A stretch of DNA of 64,000 nt from Microcystis aeruginosa Ma_MB_S_20031200_S102 (lineage in GTDB: Bacteria; Cyanobacteriota; Cyanobacteriia; Cyanobacteriales; Microcystaceae): assembly GCA_007095845.1 (NCBI GenBank), contig SFBI01000102.1:1-64000 (forward strand), read 5' to 3'. This document shows, one piece after another, positions 53,256-62,587 of the stretch (within the stretch, counting starts at the first letter, position 1; the number at the start of each line of letters is the position of its first letter). Below the pieces are notes generated by a model, which ran no database searches, had not been told where the DNA came from, and worked only from the letters and a program-made list of their open reading frames with translations. Position numbers and translations under genes: made by a program.

Positions 53256-54782
53256 ATGGGACTACCTTGGTATCGAGTACACACAGTCGTTCTCAACGAC
53301 CCGGGCCGTTTAATTTCCGTTCACCTGATGCACACCGCACTGGTAGCGGGTTGGGCTGGCTCCATGGCCCTCTATGAGCTGGCTATTTTCGACCCCAGTG
53401 ACCCCGTATTAAACCCGATGTGGCGGCAAGGAATGTTCGTGCTGCCCTTCATGGCCCGTTTAGGTGTCACTGGTTCATGGGGTGGCTGGAGCGTCACCGG
53501 CGAAACTGGTGTTGACCCCGGTTTCTGGTCTTTTGAAGGCGTTGCCGCTGCTCATATCGTCTTATCCGGTCTGCTATTCCTAGCGGCGGTTTGGCATTGG
53601 GTTTTCTGGGATTTAGAATTATTCGTCGATCCCCGCACGGGCGAATCTGCCCTCGATTTGCCGAAAATGTTCGGTATTCACCTGTTCTTATCCGGTTTAC
53701 TTTGCTTTGGTTTCGGTGCTTTCCATCAAACAGGCCTTTGGGGTCCCGGTATGTGGGTTTCCGATGCCTACGGTTTAACCGGTCATGTGCAGCCCGTAGC
53801 TCCCGAATGGGGACCTGCTGGTTTTAACCCCTTTAACCCCGGGGGTGTGGTAGCTCACCACATTGCCGCGGGTATCGTCGGGATTATCGCCGGTTTATTC
53901 CATTTAACCGTTCGTCCCCCCGAAAGACTCTATAAAGCCCTGAGAATGGGTAATATCGAAACGGTGCTTTCTAGCAGTATCGCCGCCGTTTTCTTTGCCG
54001 CTTTCGTCGTGGCTGGAACCATGTGGTACGGTAATGCTACCACGCCGATCGAACTCTTTGGACCGACCCGTTACCAATGGGATAAGGGTTATTTCCAAGA
54101 AGAAATTGAGCGTCGCGTCGAGGCCAGCATCGCCAATGGGGCTACCATCGCTGAAGCTTACCAAGCAATTCCCGAAAAACTGGCTTTCTATGATTATGTC
54201 GGTAATAGCCCCGCTAAAGGTGGTTTATTCCGTACTGGTGCCATGGATAGCGGTGACGGTATCGCTAAATCTTGGTTAGGACACCCTGTGTTCAAAGATG
54301 GCGAAGGTCGCGTCCTGAGCGTGCGTCGGATGCCTAACTTCTTTGAAACCTTCCCCGTTGTCCTGACTGACTCGGAAGGTATCGTTCGCGCTGATATTCC
54401 TTTCCGTCGTGCGGAATCGAAACTGAGTATTGAACAAAGTGGTGTTACCGTTTCTTTCTACGGTGGCGCTCTCGATGGTCAGGTGTTCAGCGATCCTGCT
54501 GATGTGAAGAAATTTGCCCGTAGAGCGCAACTCGGTGAAGCTTTCGAGTTTGACACCGAAACCCTGAAGTCTGACGGGGTATTCCGTACTTCTCCGAGAG
54601 GTTGGTTTACTTTCGGTCATGCTGTCTTTGCTTTACTATTCTTCTTCGGTCACATCTGGCACGGTTCTCGTACCATCTACCGCGACGTATTCGCCGGGGT
54701 CGATCCGGATCTGGAAGAACAAGTGGAATTCGGTTTATTCCAAAAATTGGGTGATCTTAGCACTCGTAAACAAGAAGTTTAG
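53256..54782 (+). CDS. psbB: photosystem II CP47 chlorophyll protein
   Basis: 508 aa, full length. CP47 is an inner antenna of photosystem II that binds chlorophyll a and beta-carotene and passes energy to the reaction centre. [20 protein letters not shown] starts the chain. Six transmembrane helices with paired His ([88 protein letters not shown]) and a large lumenal loop between helices five and six are visible. A terminator follows. The gene converges with psbEFLJ. Confidence 0.98.
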   Translation: MGLPWYRVHTVVLNDPGRLISVHLMHTALVAGWAGSMALYELAIFDPSDPVLNPMWRQGMFVLPFMARLGVTGSWGGWSVTGETGVDPGFWSFEGVAAAHIVLSGLLFLAAVWHWVFWDLELFVDPRTGESALDLPKMFGIHLFLSGLLCFGFGAFHQTGLWGPGMWVSDAYGLTGHVQPVAPEWGPAGFNPFNPGGVVAHHIAAGIVGIIAGLFHLTVRPPERLYKALRMGNIETVLSSSIAAVFFAAFVVAGTMWYGNATTPIELFGPTRYQWDKGYFQEEIERRVEASIANGATIAEAYQAIPEKLAFYDYVGNSPAKGGLFRTGAMDSGDGIAKSWLGHPVFKDGEGRVLSVRRMPNFFETFPVVLTDSEGIVRADIPFRRAESKLSIEQSGVTVSFYGGALDGQVFSDPADVKKFARRAQLGEAFEFDTETLKSDGVFRTSPRGWFTFGHAVFALLFFFGHIWHGSRTIYRDVFAGVDPDLEEQVEFGLFQKLGDLSTRKQEV

Positions 54783-54807
54783 TTTTAGCTAAATCATCTA
54801 TATAACT

Positions 54808-54837
54808 AAAGGAGTCAAAGAATTGACTCCTTTTTTT
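54808..54837 (+). terminator. rho-independent terminator of psbB
   Basis: GGAGTCAA (54811-54818) pairs with TTGACTCC (54823-54830), loop AGAA, followed by seven T. It lies about 25 bp after the stop. Confidence 0.9.
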
Positions 54838-54870
54838 GTTAATCACACTATTAAAAACGGATTTATCCTA

Positions 54871-54987
54871 AATCTGGTTATTAAAAACTGATTATTTATT
54901 CTCCCCTTTGCCTTTTGCATGAGCAGAAAACGGGTTTCTCCGAGAAACCCGTTTTCTGTGCGTTACTCAACGGATTTGGTATTAGTA
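54871..54987. repeat. dispersed repeat with inner palindrome
   Basis: AATCTGGTTATTAAAAACTG...CAACGGATTTGGTATTAGTA. Shares both ends with the copies at 14017-14100 and (inverted) 1985-2046; 52849-52885 shares the left end. The inner part differs here by a perfect palindrome. Confidence 0.75.
54924..54958. repeat. perfect 17-bp palindrome within the repeat
   Basis: Arms CAGAAAACGGGTTTCTC (54924-54940) and GAGAAACCCGTTTTCTG (54942-54958) with one base between. It is inserted in a copy of a dispersed repeat between two convergent genes. Confidence 0.85.
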
Positions 54988-55024
54988 TAAAGTTCGATCG
55001 AGCTTTACTTGAAACCGAATACTG

Positions 55025-55056
55025 AAAAAACCGCTAGTTATTTCTATAACTAACGG
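55025..55056 (-). terminator. rho-independent terminator of psbEFLJ
   Basis: CCGCTAGTTAT (55031-55041) pairs with ATAACTAACGG (55046-55056) with one G-T, and on the minus strand the stem is followed by six T (55025-55030). It lies about 30 bp past the psbJ stop. Confidence 0.85.
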
Positions 55057-55088
55057 CTTTTTGCCCGGGGAAATTACCTGCAATGGAA

Positions 55089-55208
55089 TTACATAGAGGA
55101 ACCTAAACCGGCGTAAGCTCCGTAGAAGAAAAGACCAAGCACGGCGATAACGCCCAGACCGGCGATGGTGGCGACTAACCACAAAGGAATACGACCTTCT
55201 GCGAACAT
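55089..55208 (-). CDS. psbJ: photosystem II protein PsbJ
   Basis: 39 aa: [20 protein letters not shown], then [19 protein letters not shown]. One transmembrane helix. PsbJ lies beside cytochrome b559 and affects electron flow and plastoquinone exchange. Last gene of the rubA-ycf48-psbEFLJ cluster. Overlooked by simple ORF length cut-offs. Confidence 0.96.
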   Translation of the reverse strand: MFAEGRIPLWLVATIAGLGVIAVLGLFFYGAYAGLGSSM

Positions 55209-55251
55209 GAATAACACCTCTCTAATTGCGATGACAATAAATCGGGACTAA

Positions 55252-55371
55252 TTAGTTAAAGAAATAGCTGGAAAATAAAATTCCCAGGACAGCAACTAGG
55301 AGTAAACCTAGGTAAAGAGAAGTACGATTTAACTCGACGGCTTGCCGATTCGGATTAGGTGTTCTTTCCAT
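55252..55371 (-). CDS. psbL: photosystem II protein PsbL
   Basis: 39 aa: [20 protein letters not shown], then [19 protein letters not shown]. One transmembrane helix with the conserved [13 protein letters not shown] part. It helps forward electron transfer from QA and photosystem II dimer stability. Lies 43 bp upstream of psbJ and 10 bp downstream of psbF. Confidence 0.97.
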   Translation of the reverse strand: MERTPNPNRQAVELNRTSLYLGLLLVAVLGILFSSYFFN

Positions 55372-55381
55372 AATTGTTCTC

Positions 55382-55516
55382 CTAGCGTTGAATAAACTGC
55401 ATTGCCGCAATTGCACCGATAAAGAAGACAGTGGGGACCGCTAAGGTATGAACTGCCAACCAGCGAACGGTGAAAATGGGGTAAGAAATGGGTTGATTGG
55501 GATTACCACTAGCCAT
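55382..55516 (-). CDS. psbF: cytochrome b559 beta subunit PsbF
   Basis: 44 aa: [20 protein letters not shown], then [20 protein letters not shown] and FIQR. His23 in [11 protein letters not shown] is the heme ligand. One transmembrane helix. Forms the heme-binding heterodimer with PsbE, an early nucleus of photosystem II assembly. Confidence 0.97.
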
Positions 55517-55540
55517 GTTTTTATCCTTAATTAAAGTAAA

Positions 55541-55786
55541 CTACTGATTAAACTGCTCGATTTGATTTTTGGCCTCAAAGCGATCATTAATGATTGGTAA
55601 TTCTTGACGCTCTTGAGTGTAATACTCATCGGGACGGGGAGTGCCAAAAACATCGTAAGCTAAACCGGTACTCACGAATAACCAACCTGCGATAAAGAGC
55701 ATGGGGATGGTGATGCTATGGATAATCCAGTAACGAATACTGGTAACGATATCGCCAAAAGGACGTTCGCCGGTACTACCTGACAT
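55541..55786 (-). CDS. psbE: cytochrome b559 alpha subunit PsbE
   Basis: 81 aa: [20 protein letters not shown] at the start, heme ligand His23 in WIIHSITIP, one transmembrane helix, then the lumenal [19 protein letters not shown]. With PsbF it binds the cytochrome b559 heme. It starts 78 bp after the end of ycf48 and leads the psbE-F-L-J run. Confidence 0.98.
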   Translation of the reverse strand: MSGSTGERPFGDIVTSIRYWIIHSITIPMLFIAGWLFVSTGLAYDVFGTPRPDEYYTQERQELPIINDRFEAKNQIEQFNQ

Positions 55787-55864
55787 GGACGGTTCTCCTC
55801 GGAATGATAGGACTTGAAAAATTCAATCTCTATAATAGAGACTTTGTTGACCCTGACACAAGTT

Positions 55865-56860
55865 TTAGGCCGGTTCGCTCGGGGGATTATATTTCAGTAA
55901 AACCCCATTTTGTCCCAAGACAAAACCCTTGTCGGAATTGATAAAAACAATTCGATAGAGATTGGAGGGGACACTTTCCACCGCGCGATCTTTTTGCCAA
56001 GATTGGCCGTTGTCATCACTGACCAACAGATTGCCGCTACCACCAGCAACCCAAATTTCTTCGGGGGTGCGGTAGTTGAGGTCCAAAAGTCCCCAACTGG
56101 TGGAAAACTCTGGGAATACCTTATCTTCCCATGTATCGAGATCATTGGGGCTAGTAAATTGTAGTTGACCACCCCGGGCCAGGGCCCACAGTTCCCCATT
56201 TTCACCATAACCGACTTTTTGTAAGCGGCGGGAGGAAAGACGATTGTGGGGTTGCCATTCTGTTGACCCCGGTTCCCAAGTGGAATAAAAGTTCCCGCGT
56301 GCGGAAACGGCCACGTATTTACCATCATGGGAACGAACAATTGTCCGGGCCACACCCACAGCACCTTCCACTAAAGCTTGCCAAGTTTTGCCCCCGTCTT
56401 TGGTGCGGTAGATAGCACCTAAATCCGTGACCATTTCGGCGGTTTTGTCGTTCAGAGCGATAATTCCGTAGGGGGAACCGGGTAATTTTTCACTTAAGGG
56501 GATGCGGGACCAGCTGCTGCCCCCGTCTTCGCTATGGAGAAGAATCGAGGGTTTACCGACAATCCAACCCTCTTGGTTGTGGAAACTGACGGCACTAAAG
56601 CTAACTTTTTCGTCCCCAAGGTTGAGGACTTTTTGCTGCCAGCTTTCCCCCCCATCGCTGGTTTCAAAGAGGGTAGATTTGGTTCCCACTAACCAACCGT
56701 GCTGCAGGTCGTCGGTAAAGGCGATATCGGCAAAAGTGGAGTCAGTGTCGAGGGTGAGGATTTGCCAAGGACTATTGCTCAGGGATGGCACACTACTACA
56801 GCTAAAGCAGAAAAAAGCTACAGCTAGAACTATTACGAATTGTTTCAGTTTTCTCATCAA
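55865..56860 (-). CDS. ycf48: photosystem II assembly factor Ycf48
   Basis: 331 aa. The N-terminus (FVIVLAVAFFCFSCSSVPSL) is a lipoprotein-type signal with a Cys at about 20. The rest is a seven-bladed beta propeller with repeated Asp-rich turns (FETSDGGESWQQK, LHSEDGGSSWSRI, YRTKDGGKTWQAL, LVSDDNGQSWQKD). Ycf48 binds the D1 precursor in the lumen and assists the reaction-centre assembly step. Located between rubA and psbE, the conserved cyanobacterial order. Two adjacent starts are equivalent. Confidence 0.95.
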   Translation of the reverse strand: MMRKLKQFVIVLAVAFFCFSCSSVPSLSNSPWQILTLDTDSTFADIAFTDDLQHGWLVGTKSTLFETSDGGESWQQKVLNLGDEKVSFSAVSFHNQEGWIVGKPSILLHSEDGGSSWSRIPLSEKLPGSPYGIIALNDKTAEMVTDLGAIYRTKDGGKTWQALVEGAVGVARTIVRSHDGKYVAVSARGNFYSTWEPGSTEWQPHNRLSSRRLQKVGYGENGELWALARGGQLQFTSPNDLDTWEDKVFPEFSTSWGLLDLNYRTPEEIWVAGGSGNLLVSDDNGQSWQKDRAVESVPSNLYRIVFINSDKGFVLGQNGVLLKYNPPSEPA

Positions 56861-56961
56861 TGGTTCAGATATTGGTCAAGGAATCGGGACGGATTAGGGT
56901 TTGTACCCGATGGGTTACAGGCTCATCAGAGCCGTTAGATTAAAGATAATGAGTGCTTGAG

Positions 56962-57309
56962 TCAGTTTAAACCATATAAACTAATAAAGAAAACAAATCC
57001 TAGTGCTAAAGCCCCGAAAATCAAAATATTTTTTTGCGCAGGAGTGAGACGGTTGACCCCAAAACCATAGCTAAGATTTTCTTGGAATCCCGAAGGAGCA
57101 TCTTTAGCTCCAATGTTGATAAATTGGGAACGACGCACACCACACACGGGACAGCGCCACGTTTCTGGCAATTCCTCGAAGGGGGTTCCAGCGGGAGTGT
57201 TGGTTTTACTATCTCCCTTGCTGGGGTCGTAAACGTAGCCGCAGGAGCGACATTCGTAGTTAGCAGGGGCCTGGTCGGCTAGGGTTAGTTCTGGTGGGCG
57301 ATCGCTCAT
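56962..57309 (-). CDS. rubA: rubredoxin-like protein RubA
   Basis: 115 aa from ATG 57309 (a longer frame to 57336 adds nine residues). The rubredoxin domain has [16 protein letters not shown] and [13 protein letters not shown], four Cys for one iron. A C-terminal membrane helix ([19 protein letters not shown]) anchors it in the thylakoid. RubA is required to build the photosystem II reaction-centre core. First gene of the rubA-ycf48-psbEFLJ group; 101 bp separate it from ycf48. Confidence 0.94.
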   Translation of the reverse strand: MSDRPPELTLADQAPANYECRSCGYVYDPSKGDSKTNTPAGTPFEELPETWRCPVCGVRRSQFINIGAKDAPSGFQENLSYGFGVNRLTPAQKNILIFGALALGFVFFISLYGLN

Positions 57310-57336
57310 GACTAAGATTAAAGAAATTTTCAACAC

Positions 57337-58180
57337 TCTGTTACAAATTATCCTTGAAAATTGACCCCTCTCACGTCCAACCCCTAACAGAATAGCCAGT
57401 TTTTGGGTCTTAAAAAGATTAGTGAGACAGCATATCGGCTTAAAAAAAAGTAACCATAATCTATTATGCCTTAAATATCTATTAAAACTTGATTAAGTTG
57501 ATATTTGAGTTATTTACCCTGATTTTGCTCCTCAAATTTATCTAATAAATTCCGGGTCAAGACGGTTCGACGGATTCGACAAGCGGTTCGGCACTTCGGT
57601 TGAGCGTTCGTGTTAGTGAGCTTGTCGAACTACTGAGTTTACACCCAAGTCTCACCGTCGAAGCCTGAGCTCGCCAAACGTCCGAAGTCTCACGGCCGAA
57701 GCTCCGACCTATATAAAACATTACTTCGACAGGCTCAATGTAAAAGCTCAGTGTTAACTAAAATCTTAACAATCTGTTCTGTATAAATTAGTACAAAAAT
57801 AAGTTGTTTGAGACCAATAAACAATAATCATCTTAGAAATGAAAGCTTTACTTAAGCCTAGTCAGTGTTCTGCACAAAGCAAGACATAGTTTTAGAGAAT
57901 GTCTTTGTCCTTGTTCTCTCCTTTTGTTAGGTATTCGGCTCTTCTCGACTTTGTGTGATAATTTTTGCTTATAGAATCGTGAAATATTTACCTAGAAAGA
58001 CTTTTAGGACTATTTTGCTGAAGAAACTATCAGTATAGACCCCGTTTCCACACAGAGATATTTATTCTCTTTGTTTTTATTTTACTTCAATATTCTATCA
58101 TCTAGAATGAAATAGCCCAGTTTTTCGATCGAGTTGATTATAAGTATGATATTATTTAATTACTCATTTAATCAACAGTG
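57337..58180. other. intergenic region with CGAAGC/CTTGTCGAA-type repeats
   Basis: About 840 bases. 57560-57740 carries repeats with GGTTCGACGGATTCGACAAG, AGCTTGTCGAACTACTGAG and GCCGAAGC palindromic units, related to those at 52890-52980 and 62600-62640. The rest is A/T-rich. The methyltransferase promoter lies at the right end. No gene accepted. Confidence 0.6.
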
Positions 58181-59467
58181 ATGAATAGGCAACAAAAGCG
58201 AGTTTTATCCCTATTTTCTGGCTGCGGGGGAATGGACTTAGGATTAGAGGGAGGTTTTTGGGTACACCAAGACTGTGTTAATGAAAATATTCATCGAGAT
58301 TGGATAGTAGAAAGACGGGAACCATGGCTAAAACTACTGCGTACTTCTTTTGAAACTGTCTTTGCTAATGATATAACTAAAGCTGCCCATAATGCTTGGA
58401 TTCCCTACTTTGAAAAAAGGGGTAAAACAAATGGATTTCACTTGGGGAGTATTGTAGATTTAGTCAAACAAGCAGAAAAAGGCGAGTTTCAGTTTCCCAG
58501 TAATATCGATGTAGTAACGGGAGGTTTTCCCTGTCAAGATTTTAGTGTTTCAGGAAAAAGAAAGGGGTTTAATTCTCACAAAAGTCACAGGGGGAGACTC
58601 CTAGACAAAAGTGAAGATAGTTTTCAGGACAATCGCGGGAAACTCTATTATTGGATGAAAAGAGTTATTGAATTAACCTTACCTAAAGTTTTTATTGCTG
58701 AAAATGTCAAAGGTTTAATCTCTTTGGCCAATGTTAAAGATATAATTGAAGATGATTTTAGTGCCATTGGTAAAGATGGATATATAGTTATCCCTAAACT
58801 TCTCTTTGCTCCCGATTACGGAATTCCCCAAACTAGGGAAAGAATTATCTTTATCGGTTTAAATAAAACCTATTTAAAAGCGACAGCGATAGCACATCTA
58901 GAAAATCATGATATTTTTCCGCGTCCAACCCATCAAGTTATTAAGCATCAATTAAATCTGTTTGATTCAATATATCTTCTTAAAACTTACAGTACAGTGG
59001 GCCAAATATTATCAGGTTTAGCAGAACCGGAAGATGAGTTATTTGACCTCTCACAAAAAAGCTATTCAAAAGCTAAACATTATGGCAAAACTCAGGGACA
59101 AATAGAGGTTAATTTACAGGGTTTAAGTCCGACTATTCGTTCGGAACATCACGGCAATATTGAATTTAGGAGATTATCTTTAGAATTAGGGGGAAAGATA
59201 GTTAATGAGTTAGAAGCAGGGTTAAAAATGAGACGTTTAACTGTGCGGGAATGTGCGAGAATACAAACCTTTCCCGATGATTTTGAATTTGTGAGACAAC
59301 AAGACAAAAACTATTCACTTTCGGCTACGGATGGTTACAAACTAATTGGTAATGCTGTCCCACCCTTGCTTGCTTACCACATTGCTAGACATCTAGAACA
59401 TCAATGGGATTATTTGTTTGAAGATATTTATTCAGCTACTAAAAATTTATGTGTAGCATTGCCTTAA
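58181..59467 (+). CDS. C5 DNA cytosine methyltransferase, orphan
   Basis: 428 aa from ATG 58181 (a GTG lies directly upstream). Motif I RVLSLFSGCGGMDLGLEGG, motif IV GGFPCQDFSVSGKRKG with the catalytic Cys, motif VI IAENVKGLI, motif VIII QTRERIIFIGL, and motifs IX-X (RECARIQTFPDDF, IGNAVPPLLAYHI). The target-recognition region is about 260-340. No restriction endonuclease gene is next to it; it is flanked by repeats. Likely an orphan or remnant methylase. The sequence it recognises cannot be told by eye. Confidence 0.93.
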   Translation: MNRQQKRVLSLFSGCGGMDLGLEGGFWVHQDCVNENIHRDWIVERREPWLKLLRTSFETVFANDITKAAHNAWIPYFEKRGKTNGFHLGSIVDLVKQAEKGEFQFPSNIDVVTGGFPCQDFSVSGKRKGFNSHKSHRGRLLDKSEDSFQDNRGKLYYWMKRVIELTLPKVFIAENVKGLISLANVKDIIEDDFSAIGKDGYIVIPKLLFAPDYGIPQTRERIIFIGLNKTYLKATAIAHLENHDIFPRPTHQVIKHQLNLFDSIYLLKTYSTVGQILSGLAEPEDELFDLSQKSYSKAKHYGKTQGQIEVNLQGLSPTIRSEHHGNIEFRRLSLELGGKIVNELEAGLKMRRLTVRECARIQTFPDDFEFVRQQDKNYSLSATDGYKLIGNAVPPLLAYHIARHLEHQWDYLFEDIYSATKNLCVALP

Positions 59468-59866
59468 TAAATAAAAATCATCTCCTGACGACCGACTCCT
59501 CAAAATCCCAACTTTACACCTCACCCTTAATACCATTTTCTTTATTCGTGGCAGACATCCTACTCCCCTCTCTCAGAACTGGAGAGGGGTTAGGGATGAG
59601 TGTAATTAACCATCCCTAACGTTACTTTAGAAAAATGGTATAAGATAACTGCTATAATCTGGTCTTCTTATTCTTTGTGTGATAGGTTTAACTCAATATA
59701 TAAGCGATCAATCTTTGTGTTCTTTGTGTCTTTGTGGTTCGTTCCAGTCGCTCACTAGCATCACTGTATTTTAGAATACATTTTACCCACCAAACCCAAG
59801 AGAGCCATAACCTGAGTTCGGAATCAGGGAAAACTGCCAAATTTCCCTAACCCGAACTAACCTTGA
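59468..59866. other. intergenic region with dispersed elements
   Basis: About 400 bases. Includes a small hairpin around CCCCTCTCTCAGAACTGGAG (59573-59593) and, at 59650-59806, the reverse-complement copy of the element at 29264-29430 (CTTTGTGTTCTTTGTGTCTT). No gene accepted. Confidence 0.65.
59650..59806 (-). repeat. dispersed element, copy in inverted orientation (partner 29264-29430)
   Basis: Contains GTGTCTTTGTGGTTCGTTCC and, at the end, TTTTACCCACCAAACCCAAG, matched at 29264-29430 in reverse complement. The copy here lacks the CGCGCTCGCTACGCGAG insert. Confidence 0.8.
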
Positions 59867-60355
59867 TTACAAAACCTTATGGGTGTGAGAATGTTGTTTG
59901 ACGTTATCCTCCGTCCGCACCAGATGAACAGCATTTAAGATGCGTTTTTTCTCTAGGGAAAAGTTTAAATCGTCTTTTTGGCTGCCCAAGGGGATTAACC
60001 CTTGTAGGTGGGGTTGATTTTTATAGGTGCGAGTGGCCGCAATCGCCCTTTCGACAAAATTCTCGCATAATTGGGCATTATCAGGAAAATTACTGGGTAT
60101 TTGAGGATTATCGTCCTGAAATACCTCTCCTAAACTCATAGCGCGGGCAAATTCGTAGGAAGTGGGAATCCCTTTGACAATTGCCTCTAGGGCTGCCGAG
60201 GGAATCGGTTCTAACACCGCCACTTTTTCTAATTCTCCCTCCCTTCGACCAAGCTCAGGGTAAGCCTGTTTGAGAAAACAAATCGCTAAACCGAATACAC
60301 AATAATCATCTTTTGTCAAGTCAGAAATGTTTAAGAATTGTGTCGCTGTGGCCAT
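59867..60355 (-). CDS. conserved cyanobacterial hypothetical protein with a repeat-derived insert
   Basis: 162 aa, soluble, helical. MATATQFLNISDLTKDDYCV at the N-terminus, and LNFSLEKKRILNAVHLVRTE at the C-terminus. Residues around YPELGRREGELE are encoded by CCTGAGCTTGGTCGAAGGG (60240-60260 region, minus strand), a widespread cyanobacterial repeat motif inserted in frame. I recognise the rest as typical of cyanobacterial proteins without function. Divergent from tldD. Confidence 0.65.
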   Translation of the reverse strand: MATATQFLNISDLTKDDYCVFGLAICFLKQAYPELGRREGELEKVAVLEPIPSAALEAIVKGIPTSYEFARAMSLGEVFQDDNPQIPSNFPDNAQLCENFVERAIAATRTYKNQPHLQGLIPLGSQKDDLNFSLEKKRILNAVHLVRTEDNVKQHSHTHKVL

Positions 60356-60539
60356 TATTTTAATCCTGAGTTGCTCTTTCTTTAATCTTGCGGGCGATGA
60401 GCGATCGAATCAAGGTTTTTATTAAGAGATATGAAGGAGAAAAATTTAGCAGGGTTGGGCCGCGCTAACGCACCCCAATACGGAAAAAACTGATAGCTGT
60501 TAGACTAGAAACCAGCAGATTAACTGATAAACGAGCTTT

Positions 60540-62009
60540 ATGTCACCCACTCTACTCATCTCCAAAGAACTCCCCACCCTGAAATATAATCCTAGTCTGG
60601 AGCGCTTTGATAGCTCTTGGGCGGCTCCCTTGTCCACTCTCCTGGGACTGGGACGGGCTGCCGGGGCAACTTTTATCGAATTTTTCTTGGAAAGAGTCAA
60701 CTATATCAGTTGTTTAGCCGAAGATGACAGCATCACCAGTCTCTCACCGAAACTATCTACAGGGGCAGGAATCCGCCTTTTTCGCGGTAAAGCTGATTGT
60801 TACGTCAGTACCAACGATTTAAGCTTCCAAGGCTTAAAAAATGCCCTAGAAAAAGGTTTATCGATTCTGGGTTTAAACCTACCCAGTCCTAACGCATATA
60901 TTCCCGAAATCAATCTGGAAATGTTCCGGGATTATGCCACGGTCAAAAATAAAGATATTTGGCTGAATAATTGCAGTTCTTTGCGAGAAATGGGTGATAT
61001 TCTCCTAAATGCTAACGTTTACCTCAATCAGAAAGCCTCTCACGTCCAATCTCGTCGCGCCGCTTATTTTCGCGATTGGCAAGAAATTTTAGTTGCCGCT
61101 AGTGACGGCACTTTTGCCCGGGATATTCGCCTCACCCAATCCGTGGGCTATAATCTCCTCTGTGCCGATGGAACTAATCGTTCTAGCATTGGTAAACGGG
61201 TAGGTAGTACCAGTAATCCCGATTTTCTGCGGACTTGGAATGCCGAGGAATCGGCGGCAGAAGTGGCCGAATCGGCGGGTAAAATGCTTTACGCTGACTA
61301 TGTAGAATCCGGCAGTTATCCCATCGTCATGGCCAATGAATTTGGCGGTGTTATCTTCCACGAAGCTTGTGGTCATTTGCTAGAAACTACGCAAATCGAA
61401 CAAAAAACCACGCCCTTTCTCGATAAAAAAGGCGAAAAAATCGCCCACGAAAACCTGACAGCTTGGGACGAAGGATTATCCGATAAAGCTTTCGGTACTA
61501 TCGATATGGACGATGAGGGAATGCCAGCCCAGCGTACTCTCCTAATTGAAAATGGTATCCTAAAAAACTTCATTGCCGATCGCACTGGTTCAATTAAAAC
61601 CGGCCATCCGCGCACGGGTAGCGGTCGCCGTCAAAACTACACCTATGCGGCCGCTAGTCGGATGCGGAATACCTACATCGCCCCTGGGGAATATACCCTC
61701 GATAATCTCTTTAATTCCATCGATAAAGGCATTTATTGCAAAAAAATGGGCGGTGGTAGTGTGGGGGCGACCGGTGAATTTAATTTCGCTGTCGAGGAAG
61801 CTTATCTTATCGAAAACGGCAACCTGACTAAACCCCTGAAAGGCGCGACTTTAATCGGTTCAGCTAAGGAGATTATGAATAAAATCTCTATGTGTTCCCA
61901 AGATTTAGGTCTAGCGGCCGGTTTTTGCGGTTCCGTCAGTGGTAGCGTTTATGTCACCGTTGGTCAACCCCATTTAAAAGTCGATTCTATTACCGTTGGC
62001 GGTCGCTAA
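60540..62009 (+). CDS. tldD: TldD/PmbA family protein, TldD-type
   Basis: 489 aa. The zinc site HEACGHLLE (about 277-285; HExxxH) is the TldD catalytic motif. Other parts: [37 protein letters not shown] and [19 protein letters not shown]. TldD and its PmbA/TldE partner form a hollow protease that degrades unfolded peptides and matures some modified peptides. The partner begins 850 bp downstream, with the DUF456 gene between. Full length. Confidence 0.93.
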   Translation: MSPTLLISKELPTLKYNPSLERFDSSWAAPLSTLLGLGRAAGATFIEFFLERVNYISCLAEDDSITSLSPKLSTGAGIRLFRGKADCYVSTNDLSFQGLKNALEKGLSILGLNLPSPNAYIPEINLEMFRDYATVKNKDIWLNNCSSLREMGDILLNANVYLNQKASHVQSRRAAYFRDWQEILVAASDGTFARDIRLTQSVGYNLLCADGTNRSSIGKRVGSTSNPDFLRTWNAEESAAEVAESAGKMLYADYVESGSYPIVMANEFGGVIFHEACGHLLETTQIEQKTTPFLDKKGEKIAHENLTAWDEGLSDKAFGTIDMDDEGMPAQRTLLIENGILKNFIADRTGSIKTGHPRTGSGRRQNYTYAAASRMRNTYIAPGEYTLDNLFNSIDKGIYCKKMGGGSVGATGEFNFAVEEAYLIENGNLTKPLKGATLIGSAKEIMNKISMCSQDLGLAAGFCGSVSGSVYVTVGQPHLKVDSITVGGR

Positions 62010-62011
62010 TC

Positions 62012-62587
62012 ATGGCTTTAGTAATTCTCTACTATTTCCTCATCGCCATCATGATAGTGGGGATAATTGGCGAACTGCTGCCCGCTATCCCCGGCATGAG
62101 TTTGATTTTAATCGCCATGGTGGTGTGGGGTTTTGTCACCAAATTCGCGGGGATGGGGGTCGCTTTAACCGTGGCCTTTGTTATCCTTCTCCTCAGTCTC
62201 GGGGTGGAATTCCTCGCTAGTTATCTCGGCGCCCAAAAAGTTGGGGCGAGCAATTGGAGTCAAATCGGGCTAGTAGTGGGTTTATTAGCGGGAATATTCG
62301 GACTTTTACCCGCTTTACCCATTGGCGGCCCAATTATCGGCCTATTTGTCGGTCCTGTGGTCGGGGCTTTTTTGGGAGAATACGCCTATCGTCACGATTT
62401 GGAATTAACCCCCCGTTTGCAACAATCCCTAAAAGTCTGTGTCGGTATCGTCGTCGGTACGGTTATCGGTCACGTTGCTAAAGCGATGCTGGCCACGGCT
62501 GCCGTTATCGTCTTTATTGTCACCACCTGGCCGCATCTCTCTTCAGTTATCAGTTATCAGTTATCAGTTTTCAGCTATCAGATTTGA
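62012..62587 (+). CDS. DUF456 membrane protein with repeat-derived C-terminus
   Basis: 191 aa. MALVILYYFLIAIMIVGIIG begins the chain; six hydrophobic stretches follow, with the glycine-rich GLLPALPIGGPIIGLFVGPV and AFLGEYAYRHDLEL typical of DUF456. The last about 15 residues (SSVISYQLSVFSYQI) come from CAGTTATCAGTTATCAG repeats that also occur upstream of cruP, so the original stop was lost or shifted. It starts 2 bp after tldD, so the two are coupled. Confidence 0.85.
   Translation: MALVILYYFLIAIMIVGIIGELLPAIPGMSLILIAMVVWGFVTKFAGMGVALTVAFVILLLSLGVEFLASYLGAQKVGASNWSQIGLVVGLLAGIFGLLPALPIGGPIIGLFVGPVVGAFLGEYAYRHDLELTPRLQQSLKVCVGIVVGTVIGHVAKAMLATAAVIVFIVTTWPHLSSVISYQLSVFSYQI

Larger units (their letters stand above)
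54783..55088. other. spacer between convergent psbB and psbJ
   Basis: 306 bases with two terminators, a 35-bp palindrome and one copy of the GGTTATTAAAAACTGATTA repeat (54871-54987). No psbT-like small gene was found directly downstream of psbB on the + strand. Confidence 0.7.
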
